Source of the DNA: Serratia proteamaculans
GTDB lineage: Bacteria; Pseudomonadota; Gammaproteobacteria; Enterobacterales; Enterobacteriaceae
Direction of reading: 5' to 3'
Assembly (NCBI RefSeq): GCF_008830365.1
Contig: NZ_WBKI01000002.1
Span: 682,001-746,000, forward strand
Length of the DNA: 64,000 nucleotides
Position 1 is the first letter of the stretch, and each line of letters starts with the position of its first letter. A program made the position numbers and the translations under genes. The notes under the pieces are model-generated. The model had not been told where the DNA came from. It was given only the letters and a program-made list of their open reading frames with translations, and did no database searches. Positions 17,830-27,647 of the stretch are shown here, piece by piece.

Positions 17830-18050
17830 AATCCGACCAATACCAACGGTTCTCATATTGCCCTGCCGCCCTGCCACATTTAACCCCCTCCAACAGCCCA
17901 TCGTCTCTTTCTGGCATCATGAAATTCGCCGGCATGCTGCCCTTGCGCTTTGCTTTTAGCCTGCAGTAGGTAATTTAAGGATTTAGTTTTATCGAGGGAT
18001 AGCAAATGTCTTGGGGGAGGACGAGCAGAGATTGCTCAGTGACTGAAATT

Positions 18051-18163
18051 GGTGGAGGCCCTGCCAGCTACATCCCGGCACACACGTCACCTGCTGCGGC
18101 TGCTTCCTTCCGGATCTGACCGAGTTCACAAGTTAGTGTTGCGGGAGAACCAACAGGGCCCCC
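18051..18163 (-). ncRNA. ffs: Signal recognition particle 4.5S RNA
   Basis: The minus strand starts GGGGGCCCTGTTGGTTCTCC, has the invariant SRP core GGTCAGATCCGGAAGGAAGC (tetraloop GGAA and flanking symmetric loop), and ends with the pairing strand GGCAGGGCCTCCACC. The length is about 113 nt, matching E. coli 4.5S RNA. The two ends pair in a long hairpin. It binds Ffh to target inner-membrane proteins to the Sec machinery. Confidence 0.96.
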
Positions 18164-18197
18164 ATTGACGGCTTCACATGACTGCGAAGCGGTGGCT

Positions 18198-18226
18198 AGT
18201 ATCGGTGATGGCCAACCAAATAGCAA
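18198..18226 (-). promoter_or_regulatory. Candidate ffs promoter
   Basis: On the minus strand, -35 TTGCTA (18221-18226), a 17-nt spacer and -10 GATACT (18198-18203) are followed by a GC-rich discriminator. Transcription would start near 18191, leaving a leader of about 28 nt before the mature RNA, in keeping with RNase P trimming of pre-4.5S RNA. Confidence 0.5.
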
Positions 18227-18313
18227 GCCAACCGGGGCCAACCGCTGTTTTCTTACCCACCTTGGCTGTGGCACACTTCCCTTATTGGTTTTTGCTGCAG
18301 CAGGAAAACAGAA

Positions 18314-18628
18314 ATGGAACCAGAAGACGCCTCATTCAGCCAGCGCGTATTCCATGTGGTGGCTGCCATTCCCTATGGTAAGGTCACGACCTATGGCGAA
18401 GTGGCGAAACTGGCCGGTTCACCGCGCGCCGCGCGTCAGGTCGGTGGCGTATTAAGACGCCTGCCGGAAGGCAGCAGCCTGCCCTGGCATCGGGTGATTA
18501 ACCGACACGGACAAATTTCGCAGCAGGGGGAGGACTTCCAACGCCAGCGGCAGGCATTGCTTGAGGAAGGGATTATCTTCGGTACGCACAGCACGGTTGA
18601 CCTGCTGGTTTATGGTTGGCGCTGGTAA
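18314..18628 (+). CDS. atl: Alkyltransferase-like protein (Atl, YbaZ)
   Basis: A 104-residue DNA-binding domain of the O6-alkylguanine-DNA alkyltransferase family. The catalytic PCHR motif is replaced by PWHR (residues 57-60), so Trp58 stands where the acceptor cysteine would be. It cannot repair alkylated bases directly. Known Atl proteins bind O6-alkylguanine, flip it out and hand the lesion to nucleotide excision repair. The helix-turn-helix AKLAGSPRAARQVGGVLRRL is intact. It stands alone between ffs and ybaY, as in E. coli. Confidence 0.93.
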   Translation: MEPEDASFSQRVFHVVAAIPYGKVTTYGEVAKLAGSPRAARQVGGVLRRLPEGSSLPWHRVINRHGQISQQGEDFQRQRQALLEEGIIFGTHSTVDLLVYGWRW

Positions 18629-18634
18629 CAACAA

Positions 18635-18665
18635 AACAGCCTTTGGCCGGAGCGCAAAGGCTGTT
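18635..18665. terminator. Bidirectional terminator between atl and ybaY
   Basis: AACAGCCTTTG (18635-18645) pairs with CAAAGGCTGTT (18655-18665) around a 9-nt loop, between two convergent genes. T tracts on both sides are modest. Confidence 0.7.
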
Positions 18666-18693
18666 AAGGGTTTACTGCTTAAGGATTACCGGC

Positions 18694-19185
18694 TTACGGC
18701 ATGGTCGCCGGGGCGGCCTGAACGGCAACACCCTGCACCGGAACCATCACCAGATCGGCACGGGTACCGTTACGGTTCACCACTTCCTGGATAGTATCGG
18801 TAATAAAGGTCATCTGACCATTTACCGTAATTGCCGCACTCAGGATAATGCGTGCATTAGGCTGAATATCGGCCGGATTGTACGGCAGGACAAAATTAAA
18901 CGGCGCCTGCTTGCCCTCGGTGCGAACCGCACGCTGGGCGATCACTTTAGACGGGGCATCCGCCAACGAGGCATCAGAGAGCGTGACGGTCAGCACCGCA
19001 TCCGGTGGCAGCGCAATGCGCTGGCGAATGTTAACCGAACCAGTCACCGCCGGGCCCTGAATCTGCGTTTGCGCAATCGCCGGGTTTCCCGCTGTCGGAA
19101 CAGGCACGTCCGCACTCTTTTGGGCACAGCCTGCCAGGGTAACGGTTAACGCTGCTGCTCCACCTACGATTTGCCAGAGTTTCAT
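18694..19185 (-). CDS. ybaY: YbaY lipoprotein (YscW-like domain)
   Basis: A 163-residue lipoprotein: signal ending LAGC, Cys20 lipidated. The body has SVNIRQRIALPPDAVLTVTL and ITVNGQMTFITDT, the YbaY beta-rich fold related to the YscW family of secretion-linked lipoproteins. No secretion genes are nearby, so the name is structural only; YbaY has no firm function. The start at 19185 was chosen for its AAGGAG ribosome site; longer upstream reading lacks one. Overproduction of YbaY has been linked to osmotic stress responses in E. coli, but I cannot confirm that here. Confidence 0.92.
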   Translation of the reverse strand: MKLWQIVGGAAALTVTLAGCAQKSADVPVPTAGNPAIAQTQIQGPAVTGSVNIRQRIALPPDAVLTVTLSDASLADAPSKVIAQRAVRTEGKQAPFNFVLPYNPADIQPNARIILSAAITVNGQMTFITDTIQEVVNRNGTRADLVMVPVQGVAVQAAPATMP

Positions 19186-19415
19186 GGATCGGTCTCCTTT
19201 TTTATTATCAACACGTTGGTGGCTTTCACCACCGCACCTATTAAACTTAGCACAAAACACTGAAAAATCCATTTAGTCCTGCCTATTAATCACTTACCCC
19301 TCTAATAACACTCAGCATTCAGTCAATTTTCTCTGTGCCATAACGCAATATATTGACGTCTTGCCGTGATATTCCGCACACTGCGCAAAATGATTATTAA
19401 AAGGGTAGTAACTTT

Positions 19416-20279
19416 ATGAGCCAGGCACTGAAAAACCTCCTCGATCTGCTGGATCTGGAGAAAATTGAAGAAGGGCTGTACCGCGGGCAAAGCGAAGATC
19501 TGGGGTTACGCCAGGTATTCGGTGGTCAGGTGGTGGGTCAGGCGCTGTATGCCGCCAAACAATCGGTACCGGCGGAGCGCAGCGTTCACTCGTTCCACAG
19601 CTATTTTCTGCGTCCAGGTGACAGCAGCAAGCCGATTGTTTATGACGTGGAAATCCTGCGTGACGGCAACAGCTTTAGTGCCCGACGCGTCAGTGCCATT
19701 CAGCACGGTAAACCCATTTTCTATATGACCGCGTCCTTCCAAAGCCCGGAAGAAGGTTTTGAACATCAGAACACCATGCCGGACGTACCACCGCCAGAAG
19801 GTTTGATGTCTGAGTCAGACATTGCCCAGAAGCTGTCGCATATGCTGCCGGACAAGGTACGTGAGAAGTTTATCGGCCAGAAGCCGATTGAGATGCGTCC
19901 GGTCAAATTCCACAATCCGCTGAAAGGCAGTGTGGAAGATCCGCACCGCTACGTGTGGTTCCGCGCCAACGGTACCATGCCGGACGATCTGCGCATCCAT
20001 CAATATTTGCTGGGTTATGCGTCTGACTTCAACTTCCTGCCGACGGCGTTGCAACCACACGGCGTCGGTTTCCTGGAGCCCGGCATGCAGGTAGCCACCA
20101 TCGATCACTCAATGTGGTTCCACCGCCCATTCCGCATGGATGACTGGCTGCTGTACGTAGTGGAAAGCACTTCCGCTTCCGGTGCTCGTGGATTTGTACG
20201 CGGCCAATTCTATACCCGTGAAGGCGTACTGGTTGCCACCACGGTACAGGAAGGCGTGATCCGCCAACGCGAAGCCTAA
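19416..20279 (+). CDS. tesB: Acyl-CoA thioesterase II
   Basis: A 287-residue double hotdog-fold enzyme that hydrolyses medium and long acyl-CoA to fatty acid and CoA. Recognised by [13 protein letters not shown] and [17 protein letters not shown] in the first repeat and by [14 protein letters not shown] (family catalytic Asp) and [20 protein letters not shown] in the second, followed by TTVQEGVIR with the expected late Gln. Length and position match E. coli TesB. The gene diverges from ybaY. A clear terminator follows. Confidence 0.96.
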   Translation: MSQALKNLLDLLDLEKIEEGLYRGQSEDLGLRQVFGGQVVGQALYAAKQSVPAERSVHSFHSYFLRPGDSSKPIVYDVEILRDGNSFSARRVSAIQHGKPIFYMTASFQSPEEGFEHQNTMPDVPPPEGLMSESDIAQKLSHMLPDKVREKFIGQKPIEMRPVKFHNPLKGSVEDPHRYVWFRANGTMPDDLRIHQYLLGYASDFNFLPTALQPHGVGFLEPGMQVATIDHSMWFHRPFRMDDWLLYVVESTSASGARGFVRGQFYTREGVLVATTVQEGVIRQREA

Positions 20280-20294
20280 ACGCAAGCCAAAGAA

Positions 20295-20320
20295 AAAGGG
20301 CGATGTTTCCATCGCCCTTT
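20295..20320. terminator. Bidirectional terminator between tesB and amtB
   Basis: AAAGGGCGAT (20295-20304), loop GTTTCC, ATCGCCCTTT (20311-20320), with A and T runs on both sides. Serves the convergent tesB and glnK-amtB units. Confidence 0.85.
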
Positions 20321-20369
20321 CTATCATCATTATTTTTCGAATTATTTAGCGCACTGCCCTTCTTCAGGC

Positions 20370-21656
20370 CTATTGGTTATAGGCACTCTCGCCATGGCTG
20401 TTGACGTCCAGACCTTCGCGTTCCTGTTCTTCCGGTACGCGCAGACCAACGATGGCGCCCGCCACTTTGAAGGCAATGAAAGCGGCCACACCAGACCACA
20501 CCAGCGTGGTTACCACGCTTAACAGCTGGATCCACACCTGATGCCCCATGGTGACCCCCTCTGCATACCCCGTGCCACCCAGTGAAGCGGAGGTGAATAC
20601 CCCGGTCAGCAAGCAACCGACGATACCGCACACGCCATGTACACCGAACACGTCACAGGTATCATCTACCTTCAGCCATTTCTTCAGCGTGACCACACCC
20701 CACAGACCGGCAATGCCGCCAATCAGGCCGATAATCAACGCCCCGCCCACGCCCACGGTGCCTGCCGCCGGTGTGATGGCAACCAGCCCGGCGATCATGC
20801 CGGAACAGGCGCCCAACAGTGAAGGTTTGCCACGAACAATCCACTCGGCAAAGGTCCAGGAGAGGATAGCACCCGCAGTCGCCACCACGGTGTTCAGGAA
20901 CGCCAGTGCCGCAATGCCGTTAGCCGCGCTGGCAGAACCGGCGTTAAAGCCAAACCAGCCAATGTACAGAATGGAAGCCCCGGTAAACACCATTGGCAGG
21001 TTGTGCGGTTTGAACGCTTCTTTACCGAAACCGGCCCGTTTGCCCAACAGGTAAGCCCCCACCAGACCGGCGCTTGCGGCGTTAATATGCACAACGGTAC
21101 CGCCGGCGAAGTCCAGCGCGCCATCAGCGGCCAGGAAGCCGCCGCCCCACACCATGTGGGCAATCGGCAGGTAAGAGATGGTGAACCAGATGGCCGCGAA
21201 GATCACCACCGCAGAGAAGCGGATGCGCTCGGCAAAGCCGCCCACTATCAGCGCCACTGTAATACAGGCGAATGAACACTGGAACGCCACGTGGATCATC
21301 TGGCTAAAGGTTCCGGTGACACTATCGATACCAATGCCTTTCAGCATCGCCGTCTGGAAACCGCCGAAGAACGCATTGCCTTCGCTGAAGGCCAGGCTGT
21401 AGCCATAAAGCACCCACAGCACGCACACCAGTGCAAAGGTGACGGTCACCTGGGTCAACATGGAGAGCACGTTTTTGGAACGCAGCAAACCACCGTAAAA
21501 CAAAGCGACACCCGGCAGGGTCATGAACAGCACCAAAGCGGTGCAAATCATCATGAAGGCGTTATCCGCCTTGTCTGCGACCGCCGGAGCGGCCAGTGCC
21601 AAAGAAGGAACCATGGTTACCGTACTCAGGCCCAACATGGATAAAAGTTTTTTCAT
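20370..21656 (-). CDS. amtB: Ammonium transporter AmtB
   Basis: A 428-residue trimeric inner-membrane channel. The signal-like N-terminus precedes APAVADKADNAFMMICTALV, followed by 11 hydrophobic spans with the conserved DFAGGTVVHINAA and the FGVHGVCGIVG segment carrying the central pore histidines. The C-terminus ends in a VPEEQEREGLDVNSHGE cytosolic tail, the GlnK docking site. I place the start at the ATG at 21656; an in-frame TTG two codons earlier is less likely. It moves ammonia into the cell at low external nitrogen and is shut by GlnK. Same operon as glnK, 36 nt downstream. Confidence 0.97.
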   Translation of the reverse strand: MKKLLSMLGLSTVTMVPSLALAAPAVADKADNAFMMICTALVLFMTLPGVALFYGGLLRSKNVLSMLTQVTVTFALVCVLWVLYGYSLAFSEGNAFFGGFQTAMLKGIGIDSVTGTFSQMIHVAFQCSFACITVALIVGGFAERIRFSAVVIFAAIWFTISYLPIAHMVWGGGFLAADGALDFAGGTVVHINAASAGLVGAYLLGKRAGFGKEAFKPHNLPMVFTGASILYIGWFGFNAGSASAANGIAALAFLNTVVATAGAILSWTFAEWIVRGKPSLLGACSGMIAGLVAITPAAGTVGVGGALIIGLIGGIAGLWGVVTLKKWLKVDDTCDVFGVHGVCGIVGCLLTGVFTSASLGGTGYAEGVTMGHQVWIQLLSVVTTLVWSGVAAFIAFKVAGAIVGLRVPEEQEREGLDVNSHGESAYNQ

Positions 21657-21692
21657 TATCAATCCATCCCCATTACTTTACTGAGCCAGTGA

Positions 21693-22031
21693 TTACAGTG
21701 CTGCTTCGTCTGTTTCGCCGGTGCGAATGCGAATGACACGTTGCAATTCGGCAACGAAAATTTTGCCGTCACCGATTTTGCCGGTGTAGGCCGCTTTACT
21801 AATGACATCAACCACTTCATCTAACTGATCGTCAGCGATAGCGATGTCGATTTTTACTTTAGGTAAGAAGTTGACGCTGTATTCAGCTCCGCGATAGAGC
21901 TCAGCATGTCCCTTCTGGCGACCAAAGCCTTTTACTTCGCTTACGGTCAGCCCCTGAATACCTACAGAGGATAGGGCTTCACGCACGTCCTCCAGCTTGA
22001 ATGGTTTAATCACCACGGTCACCAGCTTCAT
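21693..22031 (-). CDS. glnK: Nitrogen regulatory PII protein GlnK
   Basis: A 112-residue PII protein starting MKLVTVVIKPFKLEDVREAL. The T-loop has the uridylylation tyrosine Tyr51 in YRGAEYSVNF, and the C-terminal GKIFVAELQRVIRIRTGE closes the ATP/2-oxoglutarate site. Unmodified GlnK plugs AmtB; uridylylated GlnK releases it. The partner amtB follows, and the upstream region has a sigma-54 promoter and an NtrC site. The distinction from GlnB rests on linkage to amtB and that promoter. Confidence 0.97.
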   Translation of the reverse strand: MKLVTVVIKPFKLEDVREALSSVGIQGLTVSEVKGFGRQKGHAELYRGAEYSVNFLPKVKIDIAIADDQLDEVVDVISKAAYTGKIGDGKIFVAELQRVIRIRTGETDEAAL

Positions 22032-22083
22032 ATTGCCCCTCCACGAATTAAGCCCAAACTCACCCCTGGTACGAGTCTTATAA

Positions 22084-22099
22084 AGCAAAGGCTATGCCA
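22084..22099 (-). promoter_or_regulatory. Sigma-54 promoter of glnK-amtB
   Basis: On the minus strand TGGCATAGCCTTTGCT has GG and GC separated by exactly 10 nt, as in the -24/-12 consensus (TGGCAC-N5-TTGCW). It lies 53 nt upstream of the glnK start. Confidence 0.85.
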
Positions 22100-22207
22100 C
22101 AAATGGTTTTGTACGCTAATTCAGCAAATTAACCGGCAGGACGGCAATCGGGCGCACTGCGATGAGCCAGCGACACGCTACCGCACAAGGAATTGATTAA
22201 ATATTGC

Positions 22208-22222
22208 GCACTACTTTGGTGC
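22208..22222. promoter_or_regulatory. NtrC enhancer site upstream of glnK
   Basis: GCACTACTTTGGTGC matches the NtrC dyad GCAC-N6-GGTGC. It is about 110 bp upstream of the sigma-54 promoter, a normal enhancer distance. A further GCAC half-site is at 22154-22157 but lacks a good partner. Confidence 0.8.
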
Positions 22223-22298
22223 GTGACGCGTCGAAAAAGTGCAGAGAAAGGGATTTAAAACGCGGCGATGCCAGTTTGTGGTGCGTAGCGGAAAAGAA

Positions 22299-22320
22299 AG
22301 AGGCCGCTAAAGCGGCCTCT
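22299..22320 (-). terminator. Terminator after mdlAB
   Basis: AGAGGCCGCT on each arm (22299-22308 and 22311-22320), 2-nt gap, with a T-rich tail (TTCTTTTCC) on the minus strand. It ends the mdlAB message 4 nt past its last codon region. Confidence 0.85.
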
Positions 22321-22324
22321 GACA

Positions 22325-24103
22325 TTATGCAGTTTGTGTTTCTTCGCGGTTGGCGGCAGCCAGCTCTTCACCCACCAGTTGCAGTTGATACATCTGGTAG
22401 TAACGCCCCTGCTGCGCCAGCAGTTGCTGATGGTTGCCCTGCTCGACCGCCTGACCGCGGTGCAACACCAGAATCGAATCGGCATCCACAATGGTCGACA
22501 AACGGTGAGCGATCACCACCAGCGTGGTGTGTTCGCGGATCAAACGCAGCGCCCGCTGAATCGCTTGTTCCGTGCCTGAGTCAATATTGGCGGTGGCCTC
22601 ATCGAGGATCAGGATCTGCGGTGCCTGTACCAATACCCTGGCCATCGCCAATAACTGCTTCTGGCCCACCGACAGATTATTGCCCTGTTCGCCCAGCCGG
22701 GTATGAATACCCTGCGGGAAGCTGCGCACCAATTCGGCCAGTTGTACCGTTTTCAATGCCTGCCAAACCGCCTCTTCGCTGATATTGCGTCCCAGCGTGA
22801 CGTTGGCCAGCACTGACTCGGCGATCACCACCGGGTCCTGCTGCACCATCGCGACACCCTGGCGCAGAGTCCGGTGTGAAAGGCTGGCCAGAGGACGTCC
22901 GTCGAGACGCACTTCACCCTGATCGACCGGGTAATAGCCCATCAGCAGGTTGGCCAGCGTGCTCTTACCGCTGCCGGTATGGCCGACCAGCGCCACGAAG
23001 CCACGCGAAGGGACCGATAGCGAAATATGCTGCAGTACCTTTTTGTCATCACGGTAGGCAAAACTCAGGTCGTCAATATCAATACGACCGCTCTCCAGCG
23101 GGCGATCGTCCGCCCCGTAGCTCTGCTGTTTGCGATCCATCAGTTCGAAAATACGCTCACCGGCCACCACCGCCTGCTGCAGGATAGACTGCTGCGATGT
23201 CAGCTCAATCAGCGGCTCATTCAGACGACCCAGATAGTTGATAAAGGCATACAGCACACCAACGCCGATCGACCCCTCACCGCTGAAACCGAACAACATC
23301 AGCAGACCGCACAGTACCAGCGCCGAGAACAGGCTGAGCAGCGGACGCAACAGGAAACCGTCCAACCGCAGCGTCTGCATACGCGCGGTATAGTGTGAAC
23401 GGCTGGCGGCGCTCATGCGCTCCCCGAAGCGGATCTGCTGGCGGAACTGCTGGATCACGCCCATGCCGTTAATCACTTCGTTAAAGCCGTCGTTGATGTC
23501 CGCCAGATAGCTACGCACCCGGCGCACAATAGGAATGCTGTAGTACTGATAAATGCCCATCACCACAAATACCGCCGGGAAGATGCAGATCGCCACCAGC
23601 GCCATACGCCAGTCAAGACTGAACATCGCCACCAGCATGGCACCGATCAGCGCCGCGCTTTTCAGCACCGTGGACACCACCATCACGTACAGATCTTTGA
23701 TCACCTCGGTGTCATTGGTCACCCGCGAGATCAACTGCCCGACCGGTTGGGTATCAAAGGCGCTCAGCGGTTGGCGCAACGCAGCGTCCATCACGTCAGT
23801 TCGCAGACGTTGAACCACCCCGACCGCCGCCTGGTTGAACAACAACGCCTGAAAATAGTGCAGCGCCGCCGCCAACAGCTCCAGCAGGATATAGGCTGCT
23901 GCCAGCCCGCAAACGATCATCAGCGGTAACTGGCCCTTGGCAACGTAGTTATCGATAAAGTAACTGACCAGGATCGGCCCGGCGACTTCCGCCGCCGCGG
24001 CGACCCACAGCATCAATACCGCCAGCCCCAGCGGCTTTCGGTACGGCGATCCATAAGCCAGCAAGCGCTTCAGCGTCGGCCACAGCTTTTGCATCTTATT
24101 CAT
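22325..24103 (-). CDS. mdlB: ABC exporter subunit MdlB (SmdB)
   Basis: A 592-residue half-transporter: six membrane spans (about 20-330), then an ATPase domain with Walker [10 protein letters not shown], signature LSVGQ (a change from LSGGQ), Walker B ILILDEA and an H-loop in IAHRLST. It forms a heterodimer with MdlA. The LSVGQ change means the nucleotide site formed with this signature may be altered. The start at 24103 overlaps the mdlA stop by 8 nt and has a GAGGAG ribosome site. Substrates are unknown; the drug-resistance label in the name comes from family resemblance. Confidence 0.95.
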   Translation of the reverse strand: MNKMQKLWPTLKRLLAYGSPYRKPLGLAVLMLWVAAAAEVAGPILVSYFIDNYVAKGQLPLMIVCGLAAAYILLELLAAALHYFQALLFNQAAVGVVQRLRTDVMDAALRQPLSAFDTQPVGQLISRVTNDTEVIKDLYVMVVSTVLKSAALIGAMLVAMFSLDWRMALVAICIFPAVFVVMGIYQYYSIPIVRRVRSYLADINDGFNEVINGMGVIQQFRQQIRFGERMSAASRSHYTARMQTLRLDGFLLRPLLSLFSALVLCGLLMLFGFSGEGSIGVGVLYAFINYLGRLNEPLIELTSQQSILQQAVVAGERIFELMDRKQQSYGADDRPLESGRIDIDDLSFAYRDDKKVLQHISLSVPSRGFVALVGHTGSGKSTLANLLMGYYPVDQGEVRLDGRPLASLSHRTLRQGVAMVQQDPVVIAESVLANVTLGRNISEEAVWQALKTVQLAELVRSFPQGIHTRLGEQGNNLSVGQKQLLAMARVLVQAPQILILDEATANIDSGTEQAIQRALRLIREHTTLVVIAHRLSTIVDADSILVLHRGQAVEQGNHQQLLAQQGRYYQMYQLQLVGEELAAANREETQTA

Positions 24104-25871
24104 TGGCTTCACTCTCCTCGCCGCTTTCCGGGGCCTCATCCAATGCCGCCTCCAGTTGCTGATAGCGATACATATCGCGATACCAGCCGGGTTGAGCGGC
24201 CAGGGACGCATGCTGGCCACGCTGTGCCACAGCGCCGTGCTGGATCACCAGAATTTCGCTGGCTTCGGTCAGTGCCGAAAGCCGGTGCGCGCTGATAATC
24301 ACCGTGCGGTTTTGCCCCCAGCTGCGCAGGTTATGCAGGATTTGGTGTTCGGTACGGCCATCCACCGCCGACAACGCGTCGTCGAGGATCAGGATTTCTG
24401 CATCCAGTAACAGGGCGCGGGCAATGGAGATACGTTGCTTCTGCCCCCCAGAGAGCATCACGCCACGCTCGCCCACCTCGGTTTCATAACCCTGCGGCAG
24501 GCGCAAAATATCCTCATGCACACTGGCCAGGCGGGCCGCGCGCTCAATCTGTTCCTGCGTCGCCCCCGGATTTCCCAGCGCGATGTTGTTCGCCACGCTG
24601 TCCGAGAACAAGAAGGGTGTCTGGCTGACCACGGACAACCTCGAGCGCCAGTCGTCGAGTTTGACCTGGGTCAACGGCAGCCCCTGATAGCTGATCTGGC
24701 CGTCATCAACATCGAACTGGCGCTGGATCAGTGACAGCAGCGTCGATTTACCGGCGCCGGTCGGCCCACACAGGCCAAGCATTTGCCCTGGTTCCAGCTT
24801 CAGCACCACATCATGCAGCGTCGGCTGACTATTGCCCGGGTAGTGGAATGCGCGGATATCGATCGCCAGATTGCCACGCCCGGCCGGCAGCGATCGCTCA
24901 CCGTCGGTCACTGCCGGGGCTTCTTCCAGCAGGCTGCAAATACGGCTATAGGCCGCGCTGCCGCGTTCAACGATGTTGAACATCCAGGCCAGCGCCAGCA
25001 TCGGCCAAATCATCAGGCCGAGGTACATCACGAAGCTGGTCAGTTGGCCCAGCGTCATGGTTCCGTTCACCACCATCCAACTGCCGCCGCCGATCGCCAG
25101 TAGATTGGCGGTACCGATGGCGATATAAATCGTTGGGTCGAAACGAGCATCCACCCGCGCCACGTGCATGTTTTTGGCACCGGTCTGGGCAGCGACTTCG
25201 GCAAACTGATTAGACTGATGATCTTCCAGACCGAACGCCTTGATCATACGGATGCTGGTCATGCTTTCCTGCGCCTGATCGTTCAGGCTGGAGAACGCCG
25301 CCTGCGCCGATTTAAAACGCTGGTGTAACTGGTCGCCGTAGTACTTGATAACGATCGCCATGATTGGCATGGGGATCAGCGACAACAGGGTTAGCTGCCA
25401 ACTAATTTGGGTGCTCATCACCACCAGCACCGCCAATCCCATCACCAGCGAATCCACCAGCGTCAGCACCCCTTCACCAGCAGCGAAAACCACCCGATCG
25501 ACATCGTTGGTGGCGCGCGCCATCAGATCACCGGTACGGTGGCGTAAATAGAAGGCCGGATTCTGACGGCTAAGTTGGCGGTAGAAGTTTTCACGCAGTT
25601 CGACGGCAAGCTGGTAGGACGCCCCAAACAACAGCACCCGCCACACGTAGCGCAGCAGGTAGACAACCACGGCGGTGCCAAGCATCAGTCCCAACCATGC
25701 CATCAGCACGCCGCCGGACATCTGTTTTTCGGTGATGCCATCCACAATGATCCCCACCAGCTTGGGCGGCAATAGTTGCAGTATGGCAATGATGATCAGC
25801 AGCACCACCGCCCCGAGGTAGCGACGCCACTCGCGGCGGAAATACCAGCCGATTTGAGCAAATAGTCTCAC
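24096..25871 (-). CDS. mdlA: ABC exporter subunit MdlA (SmdA)
   Basis: A 591-residue half-transporter. It begins with GTG ([20 protein letters not shown]), followed by six spans and an ATPase domain with Walker [10 protein letters not shown], signature LSGGQ, Walker B ILILDDA (Asp in place of the usual catalytic Glu) and ISAHRLS. The missing catalytic Glu is typical of the degenerate partner in heterodimeric exporters, so MdlA and MdlB probably make one active and one inactive site. Translation is coupled to mdlB by an overlap. It lies 91 nt downstream of decR and may share its message. Confidence 0.95.
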   Translation of the reverse strand: MRLFAQIGWYFRREWRRYLGAVVLLIIIAILQLLPPKLVGIIVDGITEKQMSGGVLMAWLGLMLGTAVVVYLLRYVWRVLLFGASYQLAVELRENFYRQLSRQNPAFYLRHRTGDLMARATNDVDRVVFAAGEGVLTLVDSLVMGLAVLVVMSTQISWQLTLLSLIPMPIMAIVIKYYGDQLHQRFKSAQAAFSSLNDQAQESMTSIRMIKAFGLEDHQSNQFAEVAAQTGAKNMHVARVDARFDPTIYIAIGTANLLAIGGGSWMVVNGTMTLGQLTSFVMYLGLMIWPMLALAWMFNIVERGSAAYSRICSLLEEAPAVTDGERSLPAGRGNLAIDIRAFHYPGNSQPTLHDVVLKLEPGQMLGLCGPTGAGKSTLLSLIQRQFDVDDGQISYQGLPLTQVKLDDWRSRLSVVSQTPFLFSDSVANNIALGNPGATQEQIERAARLASVHEDILRLPQGYETEVGERGVMLSGGQKQRISIARALLLDAEILILDDALSAVDGRTEHQILHNLRSWGQNRTVIISAHRLSALTEASEILVIQHGAVAQRGQHASLAAQPGWYRDMYRYQQLEAALDEAPESGEESEANE

Positions 25872-25962
25872 GCAGTTTTATTCCAGGATGTAATGGTTTT
25901 GTCTCTTGTTCTGCCTCAGCAGAGTAGGATACCACCGTTACTTTGCCAATTTGGTGAACTTT

Positions 25963-26424
25963 TCACTCAGGAATCGGCAGTGCAGTGGTGTATTTGATTT
26001 TTTCCATTGCGAAGCTGGAAGTGACGTCGATCAGCCCCGGTACACCGTTCACCAGACGCTTGTAAAAGCTGTCGTAGCTCTTCATATCCGCCACTTCCAC
26101 CTGCATCAGGTAGTCGTATTCTCCGGCCATGCGATAGAACGCCAGCACCTCTGGCATCTGCTTGGTCAGTTGCACAAACTGTTGATACCATTCGCTGCTG
26201 TGCTGCTGGGTTTTGATCAGCACAAATGCCGTCAGGCCCAGGCCGAGCTTTTCGTTATCCAGCAGCGCGACTCGCCCCCGGATATAACCGTCCTCTTCCA
26301 GCCGCTTGAGCCTTTTCCAGCAGGGGGTCGACGTCAGATTGACCGCGTCGGCCAACACCTGCAGCGGCTGCGTACAGTCCTGTTGCAGCATGCACAGTAA
26401 TTTACGGTCTGTTTTATCTAGCAT
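25963..26424 (-). CDS. decR: Lrp/AsnC-family cysteine-responsive regulator DecR (YbaO)
   Basis: A 153-residue Lrp-type regulator: helix-turn-helix (about 4-50, ending [20 protein letters not shown]) and a RAM effector domain with [14 protein letters not shown] and [20 protein letters not shown]. Close to E. coli DecR/YbaO, an activator of cysteine breakdown in response to excess cysteine. In Salmonella and Pantoea the homolog controls the neighbouring cysteine desulfhydrase gene. The divergent gene here is of that type, so the local target is clear by context. Binding site in the 119-bp gap was not resolved. Confidence 0.95.
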   Translation of the reverse strand: MLDKTDRKLLCMLQQDCTQPLQVLADAVNLTSTPCWKRLKRLEEDGYIRGRVALLDNEKLGLGLTAFVLIKTQQHSSEWYQQFVQLTKQMPEVLAFYRMAGEYDYLMQVEVADMKSYDSFYKRLVNGVPGLIDVTSSFAMEKIKYTTALPIPE

Positions 26425-26543
26425 ATCGTCAACCAGGAGAATAGTTTTCTCTCATTAGGCGATTAAACAGGAAAAATGGCAATCCTTTTTTCCCCACAGC
26501 AGGCTATATTATGCATCAAACAAGCCCCCTATTCTGAGGCCAG

Positions 26544-27587
26544 ATGATGACAAATTCTTGGGTAAAATATGCTATCGGCGAAATAGAAGCGGATTTTCAA
26601 CGCTCCGCCGATACCCACCTGATCCGCCTGAACCTGCCGGAATTTCCCGGTATCTGCCTGTACCTGAAAGACGAAAGCACTCACCCGACCGGCAGCCTGA
26701 AGCACCGCTTGGCGCGTTCACTGTTCTTGTACGGCCTATGTAACGGCTGGATCACCGAAAACACCACGATTATCGAGGCCTCCTCCGGCAGTACGGCGGT
26801 GTCCGAAGCCTACTTCTCCCGGTTGATTGGCCTGCCGTTTATTGCCGTAATGCCTTCCTGCACCGCACGCCGCAAGGTTGAGCAGATCGCGTTCTACGGC
26901 GGTCGTTGCCACTTCGTCGACCATGCGGCGCAGATTTACGCCGTTTCCGAACAGTTGGCTCAAGAGCTGAACGGCCACTATATGGATCAGTTCACCTACG
27001 CCGAGCGGGCAACCGACTGGCGCGGCAACAACAACATCGCCGACAGCATCTTCCGGCAGATGGCGCGCGAACCCTTCCCGGTGCCAAAACATATCGTGAT
27101 GAGCGCCGGCACTGGCGGCACCTCCGCGACTCTGGGGCGCTATATCCGCTATCAGGGGCACGACACCCGCCTGACAGTGGTCGACCCGGAAAACTCGGTG
27201 TTCTATGATTGCTTCCACCAGCGCGACCGTACCCTTATCGGCAGTTGCGGCAGCCGTATCGAGGGCATTGGCCGCCCACGCGCCGAGCCCTCGTTTATTC
27301 CGTCGGTGGTCGACAGCATGATCCGCGTGCCTGATGCCGCCAGCGTCGCCACCATCCACTGGCTGGAGACAGTTCTCGGGCGCAAGGTGGGGGCTTCTAC
27401 CGGCACCAACGTATGGGGCGCGCTGCAGTTGGCGAAGCAAATGCGAGAAAACGGCGAGCAGGGTTCCATCGTCACTCTGCTGTGCGACAGCGGTGAACGC
27501 TACCTGGACACCTATTACAACCCAGAATGGGTCAGCAACAATATCGGTGATCTGACGCCGTATCTGGCGCAGCTGGCGGATTTGTAA
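26544..27587 (+). CDS. cdsH: PLP-dependent cysteine desulfhydrase (CdsH/CcdA type)
   Basis: A 347-residue type II PLP enzyme of the cysteine synthase superfamily. The PLP lysine is in [11 protein letters not shown] (Lys53), followed by [13 protein letters not shown], the phosphate-binding [14 protein letters not shown], and LLCDSGERY near the end. Homologs next to ybaO in Salmonella (CdsH) and Pantoea (CcdA) release H2S, pyruvate and ammonia from cysteine to remove excess. The divergent decR supports this. Sequence alone cannot exclude another cysteine synthase-like reaction. Start is the first of two adjacent ATGs or the second. Confidence 0.83.
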   Translation: MMTNSWVKYAIGEIEADFQRSADTHLIRLNLPEFPGICLYLKDESTHPTGSLKHRLARSLFLYGLCNGWITENTTIIEASSGSTAVSEAYFSRLIGLPFIAVMPSCTARRKVEQIAFYGGRCHFVDHAAQIYAVSEQLAQELNGHYMDQFTYAERATDWRGNNNIADSIFRQMAREPFPVPKHIVMSAGTGGTSATLGRYIRYQGHDTRLTVVDPENSVFYDCFHQRDRTLIGSCGSRIEGIGRPRAEPSFIPSVVDSMIRVPDAASVATIHWLETVLGRKVGASTGTNVWGALQLAKQMRENGEQGSIVTLLCDSGERYLDTYYNPEWVSNNIGDLTPYLAQLADL

Positions 27588-27603
27588 TCGGCAGGTTCAG
27601 ACG

Positions 27604-27631
27604 AAAAAAAGCCGGGTAAGTCTTACCCGGC
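27604..27631 (-). terminator. Terminator after cof
   Basis: GCCGGGTAA (27611-27619), loop GTC, TTACCCGGC (27623-27631). Seven A on the plus side give a T tract on the minus strand, so it ends cof transcripts. It may also slow the convergent cdsH message. Confidence 0.85.
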
Positions 27632-27647
27632 GGCTGCCAATAAAGCC

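Noticed and set aside
22204-22782. 192-codon open frame across the glnK promoter and the mdlB 3' end
   Set aside because: Runs through the NtrC site and the mdlAB terminator and then antisense to mdlB; low-complexity Pro/Arg composition.
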